Below the pieces are notes generated by a model that did no database searches, had not been told where the DNA came from, and saw only the letters and a list, made by a program, of their open reading frames with translations. DNA of 64,000 bases, from contig CAWHYL010000004.1 in assembly GCA_963833655.1 (NCBI GenBank), positions 434,001-498,000 of the forward strand, written 5' to 3'. Positions 41,656 through 51,090 of the stretch are shown here, one piece after another. The DNA comes from 3-1-20CM-4-69-9 sp963833655. Its GTDB lineage: Bacteria > Actinomycetota > Thermoleophilia > Gaiellales > Gaiellaceae. A program made the position numbers and the translations under genes. Every line of letters starts with the position of its first letter. The first letter of the stretch is position 1.

Positions 41656-42798
41656 TCAACTCTTGATGTCAGTCCAGGCTTGCTGCCACTTCGTGTAATC
41701 CATGCAGTTGTTCTTGCCGTTTCCGCAATTCGCGGTCGGCGTCTTCCAGAACTTGATCGACTTGAAGTACGCCGACGGCGCGTTGGCGTGGTACTGCGCG
41801 CATGACCCCTTCGACAGCTTGTTCATGATCGCGCACGCCTTCGTGTTCGCCGGCGTCTCGCCGAAGTAGATCGCCTGCTGCGCCTGCACCTTCGGCGTCG
41901 AGACCCACTGGATCCATTTGACGGCGCAGTTCGGGTGCTTCGCTTTCGAGGAGATCATCCATGTGTCGGCCCACCCGGTCGCGCCCTCCTTCGGGATCAG
42001 GTCTTTCACCGGCGCCTTCGCGGCCTGCAGCGTGTTCGTCTGATACGGCCACGACGCGCCGATTGTCGCGCTGCCGTTCTTGAACAGGTCGATCTCGTCA
42101 CCGGCCGTGACCCAGTACTTCCGCACAAGCGCGTGCTGCTTCTTCAGCAGGTTGACCGCCGCGTTGAACTGCGGCTGCGTCAGCTCGTAAGGATCCTTGA
42201 TGCCGAGGCTCGGCTTCGACTTCGACAGATAGAGCGCTGCATCCGCGATCTGGATCGGGTTGTCCGGGATGGTGACCTTCCCCTTGTACTTCGGGTTGTA
42301 GAGGACGCTCCACGATTTCGGCGCAGGCTTCACCTTCTTCGTGTTGTAGAGGAGCGTGTTCGGACCCCACTGGAGCGAGATCCCGTAGTGCACGCCGTTG
42401 ACGGTGTTGTGGGGCGGCGACTTCAACGCCGGGATGAAGTTCTTGAAGTCCGGGATCAGCTTCGGGTCGATCGGCCGTACGTCCTTGCCGAAGATCAGTC
42501 GCAGGCTGGCGTCGCCCGAGGCGGACACGGCGTCGTACTGGCCCGTGCGCATGAGCGTCACCATCTCGTCGGACGAGCCGCCGAACTTCGCATTGACCTT
42601 GCAGCCGGTCGCCTTCTGGAAGGGATTCACCCACTGTTTGTACGTGTAGCCCTCCCACGCGATCAGGTTCAGCTGGCCTTCTGTCTTGCCGACCTTCGTG
42701 ATCGGCGAGTTGTCGCTCGACGAGCTGACGCCCGACGCCGGTATGCACAGCGCCGCTGCCACAGCCGCAAGCAGGACGTGCCCTCTCCGAATCCTCAT
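41656..42798 (-). CDS. Spermidine/putrescine-type substrate-binding protein (PotD-like, set 1)
   Basis: 380 residues. Signal peptide about 1-30 (MRIRRGHVLLAAVAAALCIPASG), then LNLIAWEGYTYKQWVNPFQKATGCKV, the usual PotD/PotF opening, and DAVSASGDAS. Four or more Cys residues near the C-terminus (CAIMNKLSKGSC, NCGNGKNNC) could form disulfides. The ATG overlaps the potA stop as ATGA. Binds a polyamine or related amine outside the membrane. Confidence 0.9.
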   Translation of the reverse strand: MRIRRGHVLLAAVAAALCIPASGVSSSSDNSPITKVGKTEGQLNLIAWEGYTYKQWVNPFQKATGCKVNAKFGGSSDEMVTLMRTGQYDAVSASGDASLRLIFGKDVRPIDPKLIPDFKNFIPALKSPPHNTVNGVHYGISLQWGPNTLLYNTKKVKPAPKSWSVLYNPKYKGKVTIPDNPIQIADAALYLSKSKPSLGIKDPYELTQPQFNAAVNLLKKQHALVRKYWVTAGDEIDLFKNGSATIGASWPYQTNTLQAAKAPVKDLIPKEGATGWADTWMISSKAKHPNCAVKWIQWVSTPKVQAQQAIYFGETPANTKACAIMNKLSKGSCAQYHANAPSAYFKSIKFWKTPTANCGNGKNNCMDYTKWQQAWTDIKS

Positions 42799-43793
42799 TC
42801 GTGCCCTCCGTGCAGGTCGTAGGTGTGCTCGGGACGCCACTCGAGGCGCACCCGCTTCCCCTTGGACTCGAGGACGTCGACCGACGACGTCTCGAGGTTT
42901 TGCTCGACCACCGTCAGCGCGCCCCCGGAATCGAGCTCGACGATGTACCGCGTGAACATGCCGACGTAGACGACGTCACGGATCACGCCGGGCTCGCCGT
43001 CGCCGGCGTCGTCGAATTGCATCTGGATCTTCTCGGGACGCACCGTAAAGCGGCGACCGCCGCGCTCGAGGACGTTCGAGATGCCGACGAAGCCGGCGAC
43101 GAACTCCGTCGCCGGATGCTCGTACACCTCCTCCGGCGTGCCGAGCTGCTCGATCCGGCCCTCGTTGAAAACGGCGAGGCGGTCGCTCATCGTCAACGCC
43201 TCCTCCTGATCGTGGGTGACGTAGACGAAGGTGATCCCGACCTCGCTGACCTCGCGCTGGATCCGCTTCAGCTCGATTTGCATCTCCTGCCTCAGCTTCA
43301 GGTCGAGCGCGCCCAGCGGCTCGTCGAGCAGCAGCACCTTCGGCCCGTTCACGAGCGCCCGAGCCAGCGCGATCCGCTGACGCTGGCCGCCTGAGAGCTG
43401 AACCGGCTTCCGGTCGGCGACGTTCGGCAGCCGGACGACACGGAGGATCTCCTCGACACGCCGCTTCCGCTCGGCACGCGGAACGCCCTTGACCCGGAGG
43501 CCGTAGGCGACGTTCTGCGCGATCGTCATGTGCGGGAAGAGCGCGTAGTCCTGGAAGACGGTGTTGACGTCGCGCTCGTACGGCGCGCGCTTCGTGACGT
43601 CGACGCCGCTGAGCTCGATTCGCCCAGAGTCGGGCCGCTCGAAGCCGGCGATCAGGCGGAGCGTCGTCGTCTTGCCGGAGCCCGACGGCCCGAGCAGCGT
43701 GAAGAACTCGCCGGGCCGGATCTCCAGGTCGACATGCTCGACGGCGACGACGTCGCCGTAGGTCTTGCGGACGCCGACGAGCCGCACGTCCAC
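42795..43793 (-). CDS. Polyamine ABC transporter ATPase (PotA-like, set 1)
   Basis: 332 residues. Walker A GPSGSGKTT (35-43), Q-loop VFQDYALFPH, signature LSGGQRQR, Walker B LLLDEPLGALD, switch YVTHDQEEA, then a C-terminal TOBE-type domain. GTG at 43793 lies 34 bases after the gabT stop. Energises the importer of set 1. Confidence 0.93.
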   Translation of the reverse strand: MDVRLVGVRKTYGDVVAVEHVDLEIRPGEFFTLLGPSGSGKTTTLRLIAGFERPDSGRIELSGVDVTKRAPYERDVNTVFQDYALFPHMTIAQNVAYGLRVKGVPRAERKRRVEEILRVVRLPNVADRKPVQLSGGQRQRIALARALVNGPKVLLLDEPLGALDLKLRQEMQIELKRIQREVSEVGITFVYVTHDQEEALTMSDRLAVFNEGRIEQLGTPEEVYEHPATEFVAGFVGISNVLERGGRRFTVRPEKIQMQFDDAGDGEPGVIRDVVYVGMFTRYIVELDSGGALTVVEQNLETSSVDVLESKGKRVRLEWRPEHTYDLHGGHE

Positions 43794-43827
43794 TGCAGAT
43801 CCGATTGTCGTGGGACCAGGCCTGGAC

Positions 43828-45078
43828 TCAGGCCGCGTCTGCGTCGCCAAACGCTTCCTCCAACAAGCGGAGCCCTCGCTCCAGCAGCTCATCCTCGATC
43901 GTGATCGGGACGAGGATCCGAATCACGTTGCCGTACATCCCGGCCGAGAGCAGGACGAGCCCCCGGTCGCGCGCGGCGGCCGTGATGCGGGCCGCGCGGT
44001 CCGGTGTCTTCTCGGGGAGCTCGACCGCAAGCATCGGTCCGAGCCCGCGCACCTCGCCGGCGTTCAGCGCCTCGAGTCGGACGCGGATGCGTGCGCCGAG
44101 CTCTTCGGCCCGGGCGCGGAACTCCGGGGAGCGCACCTCGTTGAGCACGGCGATCGCCGCGGCGCACGCGAGTGGGTTCCCGCCGAACGTGCCGCCCAGG
44201 CCGCCGGGCGGCACGGCGTCCATCACCGCCGCCTTGCCCGTGACGCCGGCAAGCGGCAGCCCGCCGCCGAGCGACTTGCCGCTGACGAGCAGGTCGGGCT
44301 CGACGCCGTAGTGCTCGATCGCCCAGACAGGGCCGGTTCGCCCGGCGCCGGACTGCACCTCGTCGTCGACGTAGAGGATCCCGTGCTCCTCGCAGAGCGC
44401 CTTCAGCTCACGCGGGAAGTCGCGGGGCATCGGGATGAAGCCGCCTTCGCCCTGCACCGGCTCAAGGACGACGCAGGCCACCTGCTCCGGCTCGACGTCC
44501 TGCTTGAACACGCGGCGCACGGCGGCGATGTCGAGCGCGGCCCGATAGACATCCGGCGTGAAGGGGCCGAACCCGGCCTTGTACGGCACCGCCTTCGCCG
44601 TCAGGGCCATCGTCAGGTTGGTGCGCCCGTGGAACGCGTGGTCGAAGGCGATCACGCCCGAGCGGCCGGTCGCGACGCGGGCGATCTTGACCGCATTCTC
44701 GATCGCCTCGGCGCCGGAGTTGAGGAGCAGAGACCGCGTCTCGCTGCCGCCGGGCCAGAGCTCGTCCAGCAGCCTGCAGACCTCGACGTAGGGCTCGTAC
44801 ATCCCGACCATGAAGCACTGGTGCAGGTAACGGTCGACCTGCTCGTGGATCGCGGCCGACGCGAAGCCGTGGCCGGTGTTCTGGCAGCCGAGCCCGCCGG
44901 CGAAGTCGACGTACTCGCGCCCGTCGACGTCCCAGATGCGGGCGCCCTCCGCCCGGTCGACGACGAGCGGCGTCGTCGCCACGCCGCGCGCGACGTATCG
45001 AGCCCGGTCCGCCGCGACTCGCTGAGACGCCATCCGCTCACCGATTGCCACGCGGGGTGGAGCATCCATGATTCGCAT
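43828..45078 (-). CDS. gabT: 4-aminobutyrate aminotransferase-like class III aminotransferase
   Basis: 416 residues from ATG 45078 (ATG 45069 is an alternative). Class III PLP features: LLNSGAEAIENAVKIAR, DHAFHGRTNLTMAL, EPVQGEGGFI, DDEVQSGAGRTG and the Schiff-base Lys in LLVSGKSLGGGLP. GGLGGTFGGNPLAC matches GabT. It would convert GABA plus 2-oxoglutarate to succinate semialdehyde and glutamate. First gene of the minus operon, divergent from an AsnC-type regulator. Confidence 0.9.
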   Translation of the reverse strand: MRIMDAPPRVAIGERMASQRVAADRARYVARGVATTPLVVDRAEGARIWDVDGREYVDFAGGLGCQNTGHGFASAAIHEQVDRYLHQCFMVGMYEPYVEVCRLLDELWPGGSETRSLLLNSGAEAIENAVKIARVATGRSGVIAFDHAFHGRTNLTMALTAKAVPYKAGFGPFTPDVYRAALDIAAVRRVFKQDVEPEQVACVVLEPVQGEGGFIPMPRDFPRELKALCEEHGILYVDDEVQSGAGRTGPVWAIEHYGVEPDLLVSGKSLGGGLPLAGVTGKAAVMDAVPPGGLGGTFGGNPLACAAAIAVLNEVRSPEFRARAEELGARIRVRLEALNAGEVRGLGPMLAVELPEKTPDRAARITAAARDRGLVLLSAGMYGNVIRILVPITIEDELLERGLRLLEEAFGDADAA

Positions 45079-45150
45079 TGCGAGCGCAAGTGGCGGCTTG
45101 GTTTGCGCAAATGCGCGGCGCATGGTACGAATCGCCTCGCTTTGCGCAGA
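45078..45150. promoter_or_regulatory. Putative AsnC/Lrp-type operator array between divergent operons
   Basis: Three related sites: TTGCGAGCGCAA (45078-45089), TTTGCGCAAA (45102-45111) and TTTGCGCAGA (45141-45150). The first two are perfect palindromes. They cover the gabT start, the 63-bp gap and the start of the regulator gene, the expected place for an autoregulated divergent control region. Confidence 0.5.
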
Positions 45151-45654
45151 GCTGCCGTTCAGCCGGCGCAGGCCGTCCTCGACGGCCGCCGCGGCCCCGT
45201 CAGCGCTCCTCGCCGGATCGACGAGCTCGACCAGGGCATCGTCGAGGCGCTCCAAGCGAACGGGCGGGAGTCGTTCCGTGCGATTGCGGCGCGCCTCGGC
45301 GTCTCGGAGGCGACCGTGCGGGCGAGGTACGCGCGCCTCTGCGACGACGACATCCTGCAGGTCGTCGCCGTCACGAACCCGCTCGGGCTCGGCTTCGAGC
45401 AGGCGCTGATCGGCGTCAAGACCGCCGGCTCGCCGCAACCTGTCGCCGACGAGATCGCGAGCTGGACGGAGGCCGACTACGTGGTGGTCACCGCCGGCCA
45501 GTACGACCTCGTCGTCGAGATCGTCGCGGCGGACCGGCGCGACCTGCTCCGGCTGACGAACCGCATGCGGGAGCTCGACGGCGTCGTCTCCACCGAGACA
45601 TTTCTGTACCTCGACCTTGTCAAGCAGCTGTACGACTGGGGGACCCGACCATGA
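45142..45654 (+). CDS. AsnC/Lrp-family transcriptional regulator
   Basis: 170 residues. An N-terminal winged helix-turn-helix (DELDQGIVEALQANGRESFRAIAARLGVSEATVRARYARL) and a C-terminal RAM/effector domain (VVVTAGQYDLVVEIVA, LRLTNRMREL) are clear. TTG at 45142 is the nearest usable start; no ATG, GTG or TTG lies between it and the helix-turn-helix, leaving a 25-residue N-terminal extension. It probably senses an amino acid or polyamine product and controls both divergent operons. The stop overlaps the next ATG. Confidence 0.88.
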   Translation: MRRAAVQPAQAVLDGRRGPVSAPRRIDELDQGIVEALQANGRESFRAIAARLGVSEATVRARYARLCDDDILQVVAVTNPLGLGFEQALIGVKTAGSPQPVADEIASWTEADYVVVTAGQYDLVVEIVAADRRDLLRLTNRMRELDGVVSTETFLYLDLVKQLYDWGTRP

Positions 45655-47117
45655 CCAGCACCGTTCCGGAGAAGACAGTCGACCTGCAGAAGGCGGCCCG
45701 GGAGCACCTGTGGCTGCACTTCACGCGCATGAGCGCGTACGAGAGCGCCGAGGTGCCGATCATCGTGCGCGGCGACGGCTGCTACCTCGAGGACGCGAAC
45801 GGGAAGCGCTATCTCGACGCGCTCGCCGGCCTCTTCTCCGTCAACATCGGCTACGGCTACGGCGAGGAGATGGGGGAGGCAGCGGCCGCGCAGATGCGCG
45901 AGCTGCCGTTCTACACGAACTGGTCGTATGCGCACCCGCGGGCGATCGAGCTCGCGGAGGAGATCGCATCGCTCGCGCCGGGAGATCTCAACCGCCTCTT
46001 CTTCGTCTCCGGCGGCTCCGAAGCGGTCGAGTCGGCGTGGAAGCTCGCGCGGCAGTACTACGCAGCGCGGGGCGAGAAGCGCACCGCGATCGCGCACGCC
46101 CCGACGGAGCCGTACCGCGACTTCGACGCGGAGCAGGCCGCGACGCACCACGGCGAGCGGCGCTGGAAGGCGATCTCGCGGCACATCGCCTACCACGGCA
46201 CGACGATGGGCGCGCTCTCCATCAACGGGATTCCGGCCCTTCGGGCGCCGTTCGAGCCCCTCGTCCCGGAGGTCCTGCACGTCCGCAACACGAACCGGTA
46301 CCACCGGCCCGCTGGGGAGAGCGAGGCCGACTTCACGGCGTTCCTGCTCGACGACCTCGAGCACACGATCGAAGCCGCAGGCCCCGAGATGGTCTGCATG
46401 GTGATCATGGAGCCGGTGCAGAACGCCGGCGGCGCGTTCCTGCCGCCCGCGGGGTACTGGCGCGGTGTCCGCGAGCTCTGCGACCGCTACGACATCCTGC
46501 TGTGCGCCGACGAGGTGATCACGGGCTTCGGCCGCCTCGGTTCCTGGTTCGGCTCCGAGCGCTACGACATCCGGCCCGACCTGATGACAATCGCGAAGGG
46601 GCTTTCGTCGTCCTATGCATCGATCGGCGGCGTGGTGGCGACGGAACGGGTGATGGAGCCCTTCATGCGCGACACGAGGATGTACGCCCACGGCATCACG
46701 TTCGGCGGACATCCGGTCGCGTCGGCGGTCGCGCTGAAGAACATCGAGATCATGAAGCGCGACCAGATCGTCGAGCACGTCGCGGCGACGCAGGACACGT
46801 TCCGCGCCCAGCTCGAGCAGCTGCTCGAGCTCCCGATCGTCGGCGACGTGCGCGGGACCGGGTTCTTCTACGCGGTCGAGCTCGTCAAGGACAAGGAGAC
46901 GAGGGCGACGTTCGACGAGGAGGAGTGCGAGACGCTGCTGCGCCAGTTCCTCTCGCCGCGCCTCTTCGAGCGCGGCCTCATCTGCCGTGCCGACGACCGA
47001 GGCGACCCGGTGCTGCAGATCTCGCCCCCGCTTGTCGCCGGCCAGGAAGAATTCGACCGGATCGTCTCCATCCTCGGGGACGTCCTTGCGGAGGCTTGGA
47101 CGAGAGTGAAGCAGTGA
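45651..47117 (+). CDS. Putrescine/beta-alanine-pyruvate-type class III aminotransferase
   Basis: 488 residues. Class III motifs: FFVSGGSEAVESAWKLARQY, AYHGTTMGALSINGI, MEPVQNAGGAFLPP, ADEVITGFGRLG and the PLP Lys in LMTIAKGLSSSYASIGG. The long form and the RYDIRPDLMTIAKGL segment suit the SpuC/omega-amino transaminase group, which moves the amino group of putrescine to pyruvate, making 4-aminobutyraldehyde. ATGA overlap with the regulator. Confidence 0.9.
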   Translation: MTSTVPEKTVDLQKAAREHLWLHFTRMSAYESAEVPIIVRGDGCYLEDANGKRYLDALAGLFSVNIGYGYGEEMGEAAAAQMRELPFYTNWSYAHPRAIELAEEIASLAPGDLNRLFFVSGGSEAVESAWKLARQYYAARGEKRTAIAHAPTEPYRDFDAEQAATHHGERRWKAISRHIAYHGTTMGALSINGIPALRAPFEPLVPEVLHVRNTNRYHRPAGESEADFTAFLLDDLEHTIEAAGPEMVCMVIMEPVQNAGGAFLPPAGYWRGVRELCDRYDILLCADEVITGFGRLGSWFGSERYDIRPDLMTIAKGLSSSYASIGGVVATERVMEPFMRDTRMYAHGITFGGHPVASAVALKNIEIMKRDQIVEHVAATQDTFRAQLEQLLELPIVGDVRGTGFFYAVELVKDKETRATFDEEECETLLRQFLSPRLFERGLICRADDRGDPVLQISPPLVAGQEEFDRIVSILGDVLAEAWTRVKQ

Positions 47118-48190
47118 CCAAAACCCCCGACGTGCGGCTCGTCGGCGTCACCAAGCAGTTCGACGACGTGGTCGCGGTGGACGACCTTAGCCTCGACGTC
47201 GCGAGCGGCAGCTTCTTCGCGTTGCTCGGGCCCTCCGGCTGCGGGAAGACGACGACCCTCCGGATGATCGGCGGTTTCGAGCAGCCGACGGCCGGCCGGA
47301 TCTTCCTCGGCGACCGCGAGGTCAGCGGGCTGCCGGCGTACAAGCGCGACGTCAACACGGTCTTCCAGTCGTACGCGCTGTTCCCGCATCTGTCCGTGTT
47401 CGAGAACGTCGCGTTCGGAATGCGCCGGAAGGGCGTGCGAGGCGACATGCTGCGCGGAAGGGTCGAGGAGATACTGAAGGTCGTCGGGCTCGCCGGGATG
47501 GGGAAGCGGAAGCCGCGACAGCTCTCGGGCGGCCAGCAGCAACGTGTCGCGCTCGCGCGGGCGCTCGTGAACAAGCCGCAGGTGCTGCTGCTCGACGAGC
47601 CGCTCGGCGCGCTCGACCTCAAGCTGCGCAAGCAGATGCAGCTCGAGCTGAAGGCGATCCAGCACGACGTCGGGATCACCTTCATCCACGTCACGCACGA
47701 CCAGGAAGAGGCGATGACGATGGCCGATCAGATCGCCGTCATGAAAGAGGGCCGGATCGAGCAGCTCGGGACGCCGACGGAGCTCTACGAGACGCCGGCC
47801 ACGGCGTACGTCGCGGGCTTCCTCGGCGTGTCGAACCTCATCGCCGGAACCGTCACGGGCGCCGACAGCGTCCGGCTTTACAACGGGACGGACGTGCAAG
47901 TCCCCGCCGCCGTGCTCGGCGGGCGGACGGGCCAAGTCGCCGTCGGCATCCGGCCCGAGAAGATCGAGCTCGGCAACGGCCAGCCGAACTCACTCGCAGG
48001 CGAAGTCGTCGAGCAGGCGTACGTCGGCGTCGCGACGCAGTACATCGTCGACACCGATGCCGGCAGGCTCACCGTGTACCGCCAGAACGCGTCGCCCGGG
48101 CTGAACGGCGCGGCGCCGGGGGAGAGGCTCACGCTCAGCTGGAGCCCCGACTCCACCTTCGTCGTCGACTCAATGGAGGCACCTGAATGA
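47114..48190 (+). CDS. Polyamine ABC transporter ATPase (PotA-like, set 2)
   Basis: 358 residues with Walker A GPSGCGKTT, VFQSYALFPH, LSGGQQQR, LLLDEPLGALD, HVTHDQEEAMTMAD and a C-terminal TOBE domain (VGIRPEKIEL). Starts with GTG in a GTGA overlap with the aminotransferase stop and ends in an ATGA overlap with potD, so expression is tightly coupled. Confidence 0.93.
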   Translation: MTKTPDVRLVGVTKQFDDVVAVDDLSLDVASGSFFALLGPSGCGKTTTLRMIGGFEQPTAGRIFLGDREVSGLPAYKRDVNTVFQSYALFPHLSVFENVAFGMRRKGVRGDMLRGRVEEILKVVGLAGMGKRKPRQLSGGQQQRVALARALVNKPQVLLLDEPLGALDLKLRKQMQLELKAIQHDVGITFIHVTHDQEEAMTMADQIAVMKEGRIEQLGTPTELYETPATAYVAGFLGVSNLIAGTVTGADSVRLYNGTDVQVPAAVLGGRTGQVAVGIRPEKIELGNGQPNSLAGEVVEQAYVGVATQYIVDTDAGRLTVYRQNASPGLNGAAPGERLTLSWSPDSTFVVDSMEAPE

Positions 48191-49362
48191 CCGACGTGCT
48201 CACACGTCGCGATCTGCTGCGGCGTGCGGCCGGCAGCGGCGCGTTGCTCACCGTCCCCGGCATCCTCGCCGCCTGCGGCGGCAGCAGCTCCAAGTCGTCG
48301 AGCTCCGGCTCGGATCACACGCTTGCGAAGACGCTCCACTTCTCGAACTGGACCCTCTACATCGACGTCAACAACAAGAATCACAGCCACCCGTCGCTCG
48401 AGGCGTTCCAGCAGAAGTACGGCACGCACATCGACTACACGGAGGACATCAACGACAACGCGTCGTTCTTCGGGAAGATCCAGGGCCCGCTGTCGCGCGG
48501 CCAGTCGATCAACCGCGACATCATCGTCCTCACCGACAACGACCGGTACCTCTCGCTGATGATCAAGAAGGGCTGGACGGAGAAGCTCGACAAGTCGGCC
48601 ATCCCGAACATCAAGAACCTGCTCGACGTGCAGAAGCACCCGAGCTTCGACCCGAACCGCGAGTTCTCGCTCCCCTGGCAGTCCGGGATGACCGGCATCG
48701 CCTACAACGACAAGCTGTCGGACCCGGTGCTCAGCATCGACGACCTGTTCACGAACCCGAAGCTGAAGGGGAAGGTCACGTGTCTCAACTCGATGGGCGA
48801 CGCGATGACCCTAGTGATGCTTGCGAACGGCGACGACCCGCTGCACGTCACGGACGCGACGTGGAACAAGGCGTTCAACAGGATCAAGGCTGCCGTCGAC
48901 TCGAAGCAGATCCGGCAGTTCACCGGCAACGACTACGCGCCACCGCTGGCGAAGGGCGACCTCGCCGCGGCGATGTCGTGGTCGGGCGACATCGCGCAGA
49001 TCGGGAACACGCACATCCACTGGAACCTCCCGAAGGACGGCGGCGCGATCTGGACGGACAACATGATCATCCCCAAGGGCGGCAACGTCTACACCGCGTC
49101 CGTCTACATGAACTACGTCTACGACCCGAAGGTGCAGGGCCTGATGGAGGCCGGTGACCCGAAGCGGAACATCACGGGCGTCTACTACATCCCGCCGGTC
49201 AAGGGCGCGGGGACCTGGGCGAAGAAGTTCAACCCGCCCATCGCCGCGAACCCGCTCATCTTTCCGTCGCAGCAGATGCTCGACAACGTCCACCTCTTCG
49301 ACAACGCCGCGCTCAACAACGAGAAGTACCTGACGCAGTGGCAGAACCTGATCTCGGGCTAG
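48187..49362 (+). CDS. Polyamine substrate-binding lipoprotein with Tat-type signal (PotD-like, set 2)
   Basis: 391 residues. The N-terminus TRRDLLRRAAGSGALL has a twin-arginine signal and continues to a lipobox ILAAC, so the protein is probably exported folded and lipid-anchored. The mature domain has LHFSNWTLYIDV, DIIVLTDNDRYLSLMIKKGW and SWSGDIAQIG, the PotD/PotF layout. It is only distantly similar to the set 1 binding protein, suggesting a different ligand. Confidence 0.9.
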   Translation: MTDVLTRRDLLRRAAGSGALLTVPGILAACGGSSSKSSSSGSDHTLAKTLHFSNWTLYIDVNNKNHSHPSLEAFQQKYGTHIDYTEDINDNASFFGKIQGPLSRGQSINRDIIVLTDNDRYLSLMIKKGWTEKLDKSAIPNIKNLLDVQKHPSFDPNREFSLPWQSGMTGIAYNDKLSDPVLSIDDLFTNPKLKGKVTCLNSMGDAMTLVMLANGDDPLHVTDATWNKAFNRIKAAVDSKQIRQFTGNDYAPPLAKGDLAAAMSWSGDIAQIGNTHIHWNLPKDGGAIWTDNMIIPKGGNVYTASVYMNYVYDPKVQGLMEAGDPKRNITGVYYIPPVKGAGTWAKKFNPPIAANPLIFPSQQMLDNVHLFDNAALNNEKYLTQWQNLISG

Positions 49363-49372
49363 TCACACGCTC

Positions 49373-50239
49373 GTGGGGTTTCTGCATCGAAATCGGAGTC
49401 TGACTCCTTACCTCCTGCTCGGCCCTGGGATGTTGTGGCTGACGATCTTCTTCGTCGTGCCACTCGGCTTCCTCGCGTACCAGTCGCTGCAGTCGGGCAA
49501 CTTCGACGTCGGCTATTCCTTCACGTGGGCGTGGGGGAACTACTGGAACGCGATCCGCGACTACCGTGCCCAGTTCCTGCGCTCGCTCGAGTACGCCGGC
49601 ATCGCGACGATCCTCGCGCTCGTGCTCAGCTATCCAGTGGCGTACTGGATCGCCTTCCGCGGCGGACGGTGGAAGAACCTGCTGCTGCTCTTCATCGTCG
49701 CGCCGTTCTTCGTCACGTACCTGATCCGGACGCTCGCCTGGGAGACGATCCTCTCGGACCACGGCTTCGTCGTGCGCACGCTGCAGCAGCTCCACGTCCT
49801 CGGGCCCGGCGGCAGGCTGCTCGCGACGTCGACGGCCGTCGTGGCCGGCATCACCTACAACTTCCTGCCGTTCATGGCGCTGCCGCTGTACGTCTCGCTC
49901 GAGCAGGTCGACCAGCGGTTGCTCGAGGCGGCGGAGGACCTCTATGCGAGCAAGTGGAAGGCCTTCATGCGGATCACGCTGCCGCTCTCGCTCCCGGGGA
50001 TCGTGGCGGGGACGCTGCTCACGTTCATTCCGGCCGCCGGTGACTTCATCAACGCGCAGCTCCTCGGAGCGCCGGAGAACCACATGATCGGCAACGTCAT
50101 CCAATCGAAGTTCCTCGAGCTGACCGACTACCCGGCAGCGGCCGCGATGTCGTTCATCCTGATGGCCGGGATCCTCGTTGCGGTCGCCGTCTACGCGCGG
50201 CTCGTCGGGACCGAGCAGCTGACCGGCACGCCCGTATGA
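49373..50239 (+). CDS. Polyamine ABC transporter permease (PotB-like, set 2)
   Basis: 288 residues with six membrane segments and the EAA loop LLEAAEDLYASKWKAFMRITLP. APFFVTYLIRTLAWETIL is a PotB hallmark. GTG at 49373 follows the potD stop by ten bases. No strong ribosome site, so translational coupling is likely. Confidence 0.92.
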   Translation: MGFLHRNRSLTPYLLLGPGMLWLTIFFVVPLGFLAYQSLQSGNFDVGYSFTWAWGNYWNAIRDYRAQFLRSLEYAGIATILALVLSYPVAYWIAFRGGRWKNLLLLFIVAPFFVTYLIRTLAWETILSDHGFVVRTLQQLHVLGPGGRLLATSTAVVAGITYNFLPFMALPLYVSLEQVDQRLLEAAEDLYASKWKAFMRITLPLSLPGIVAGTLLTFIPAAGDFINAQLLGAPENHMIGNVIQSKFLELTDYPAAAAMSFILMAGILVAVAVYARLVGTEQLTGTPV

Positions 50240-51090
50240 GCACGGTCGCCGTCCCCGCGCGCCGAAGCGAGCGCAACGTCTTCGCCGCTGTCTGGGCGTT
50301 CGTGCGCAGGCAGATCCTGACGGTCTACTCGATCCTCTTCTTCGTCTACCTGCTGCTTCCGATCGGCGTCGTCGTCGCGTTCTCGTTCAACCATCCGACG
50401 GGCAAGTTCAACTACGTCTGGCAGGGCTTCACGTGGGACAACTGGCGCTACTGGGACGGCGTGCCCGGCATCCGCAGCGCCATCTTCCTCTCGCTCGAGA
50501 TCGCGCTGCTCGCGAGCCTGGTCGCAACGGCGCTCGGGACCGCGATCGCCCTTGCCCTCGTCCGCTACGGCTTCCGGGGCCGTGCCGGGACGAACGTGCT
50601 GATCTTCCTGCCGCTGTCGACGCCCGAGATCGTGCTCGGTGCGTCACTGCTGACGCTGTTCCTGAACCTGAACGTCGTCTTCGGCTTCTGGACGATCCTG
50701 ATCGCGCACGTGATGTTCTGCATCAGCTTCGCCGTCGTCACGGTCAAGGCGCGGTTGATCGGGTTCGACCGTCATCTCGAGGAAGCCGCGATGGACCTCG
50801 GCGCGAACGAGTGGGTGACCTTCCGAAAGGTGACGCTGCCGCTGATCGCGCCCGCGATCCTGGCTGCACTGCTCCTCTGCTTCGCGATCTCGATCGACGA
50901 CTTCGTCGTGACGTACTTCAACGCGGGCTCGGAGACCACGTTCCCGCTCTTCGTCTGGGGCGCCGCGCGCGTCGGCGCGCCGCCGCAGGTGAACGTCATC
51001 GGCACGGCGATCTTCGTCGTTGCCGTCGTCGCGATGCTGACGAACGTGCTCGTGCAGATGCGGCGGGAACGATCGGCCGCGACGGCCTGA
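50236..51090 (+). CDS. Polyamine ABC transporter permease (PotC-like, set 2)
   Basis: 284 residues, six membrane segments, EAA loop LEEAAMDLGANEWVTFRKVTLP, then ISIDDFVVTYFNAG, typical of PotC. ATG overlaps the potB stop (ATGA). Its own stop lies in a CTGA overlap with the next gene. Confidence 0.93.
   Translation: MSTVAVPARRSERNVFAAVWAFVRRQILTVYSILFFVYLLLPIGVVVAFSFNHPTGKFNYVWQGFTWDNWRYWDGVPGIRSAIFLSLEIALLASLVATALGTAIALALVRYGFRGRAGTNVLIFLPLSTPEIVLGASLLTLFLNLNVVFGFWTILIAHVMFCISFAVVTVKARLIGFDRHLEEAAMDLGANEWVTFRKVTLPLIAPAILAALLLCFAISIDDFVVTYFNAGSETTFPLFVWGAARVGAPPQVNVIGTAIFVVAVVAMLTNVLVQMRRERSAATA

Noticed and set aside
47101..47130. Placing the second potA start at an internal codon
   Set aside because: GTG at 47114 in a GTGA overlap matches the operon pattern and gives a full-length ATPase.
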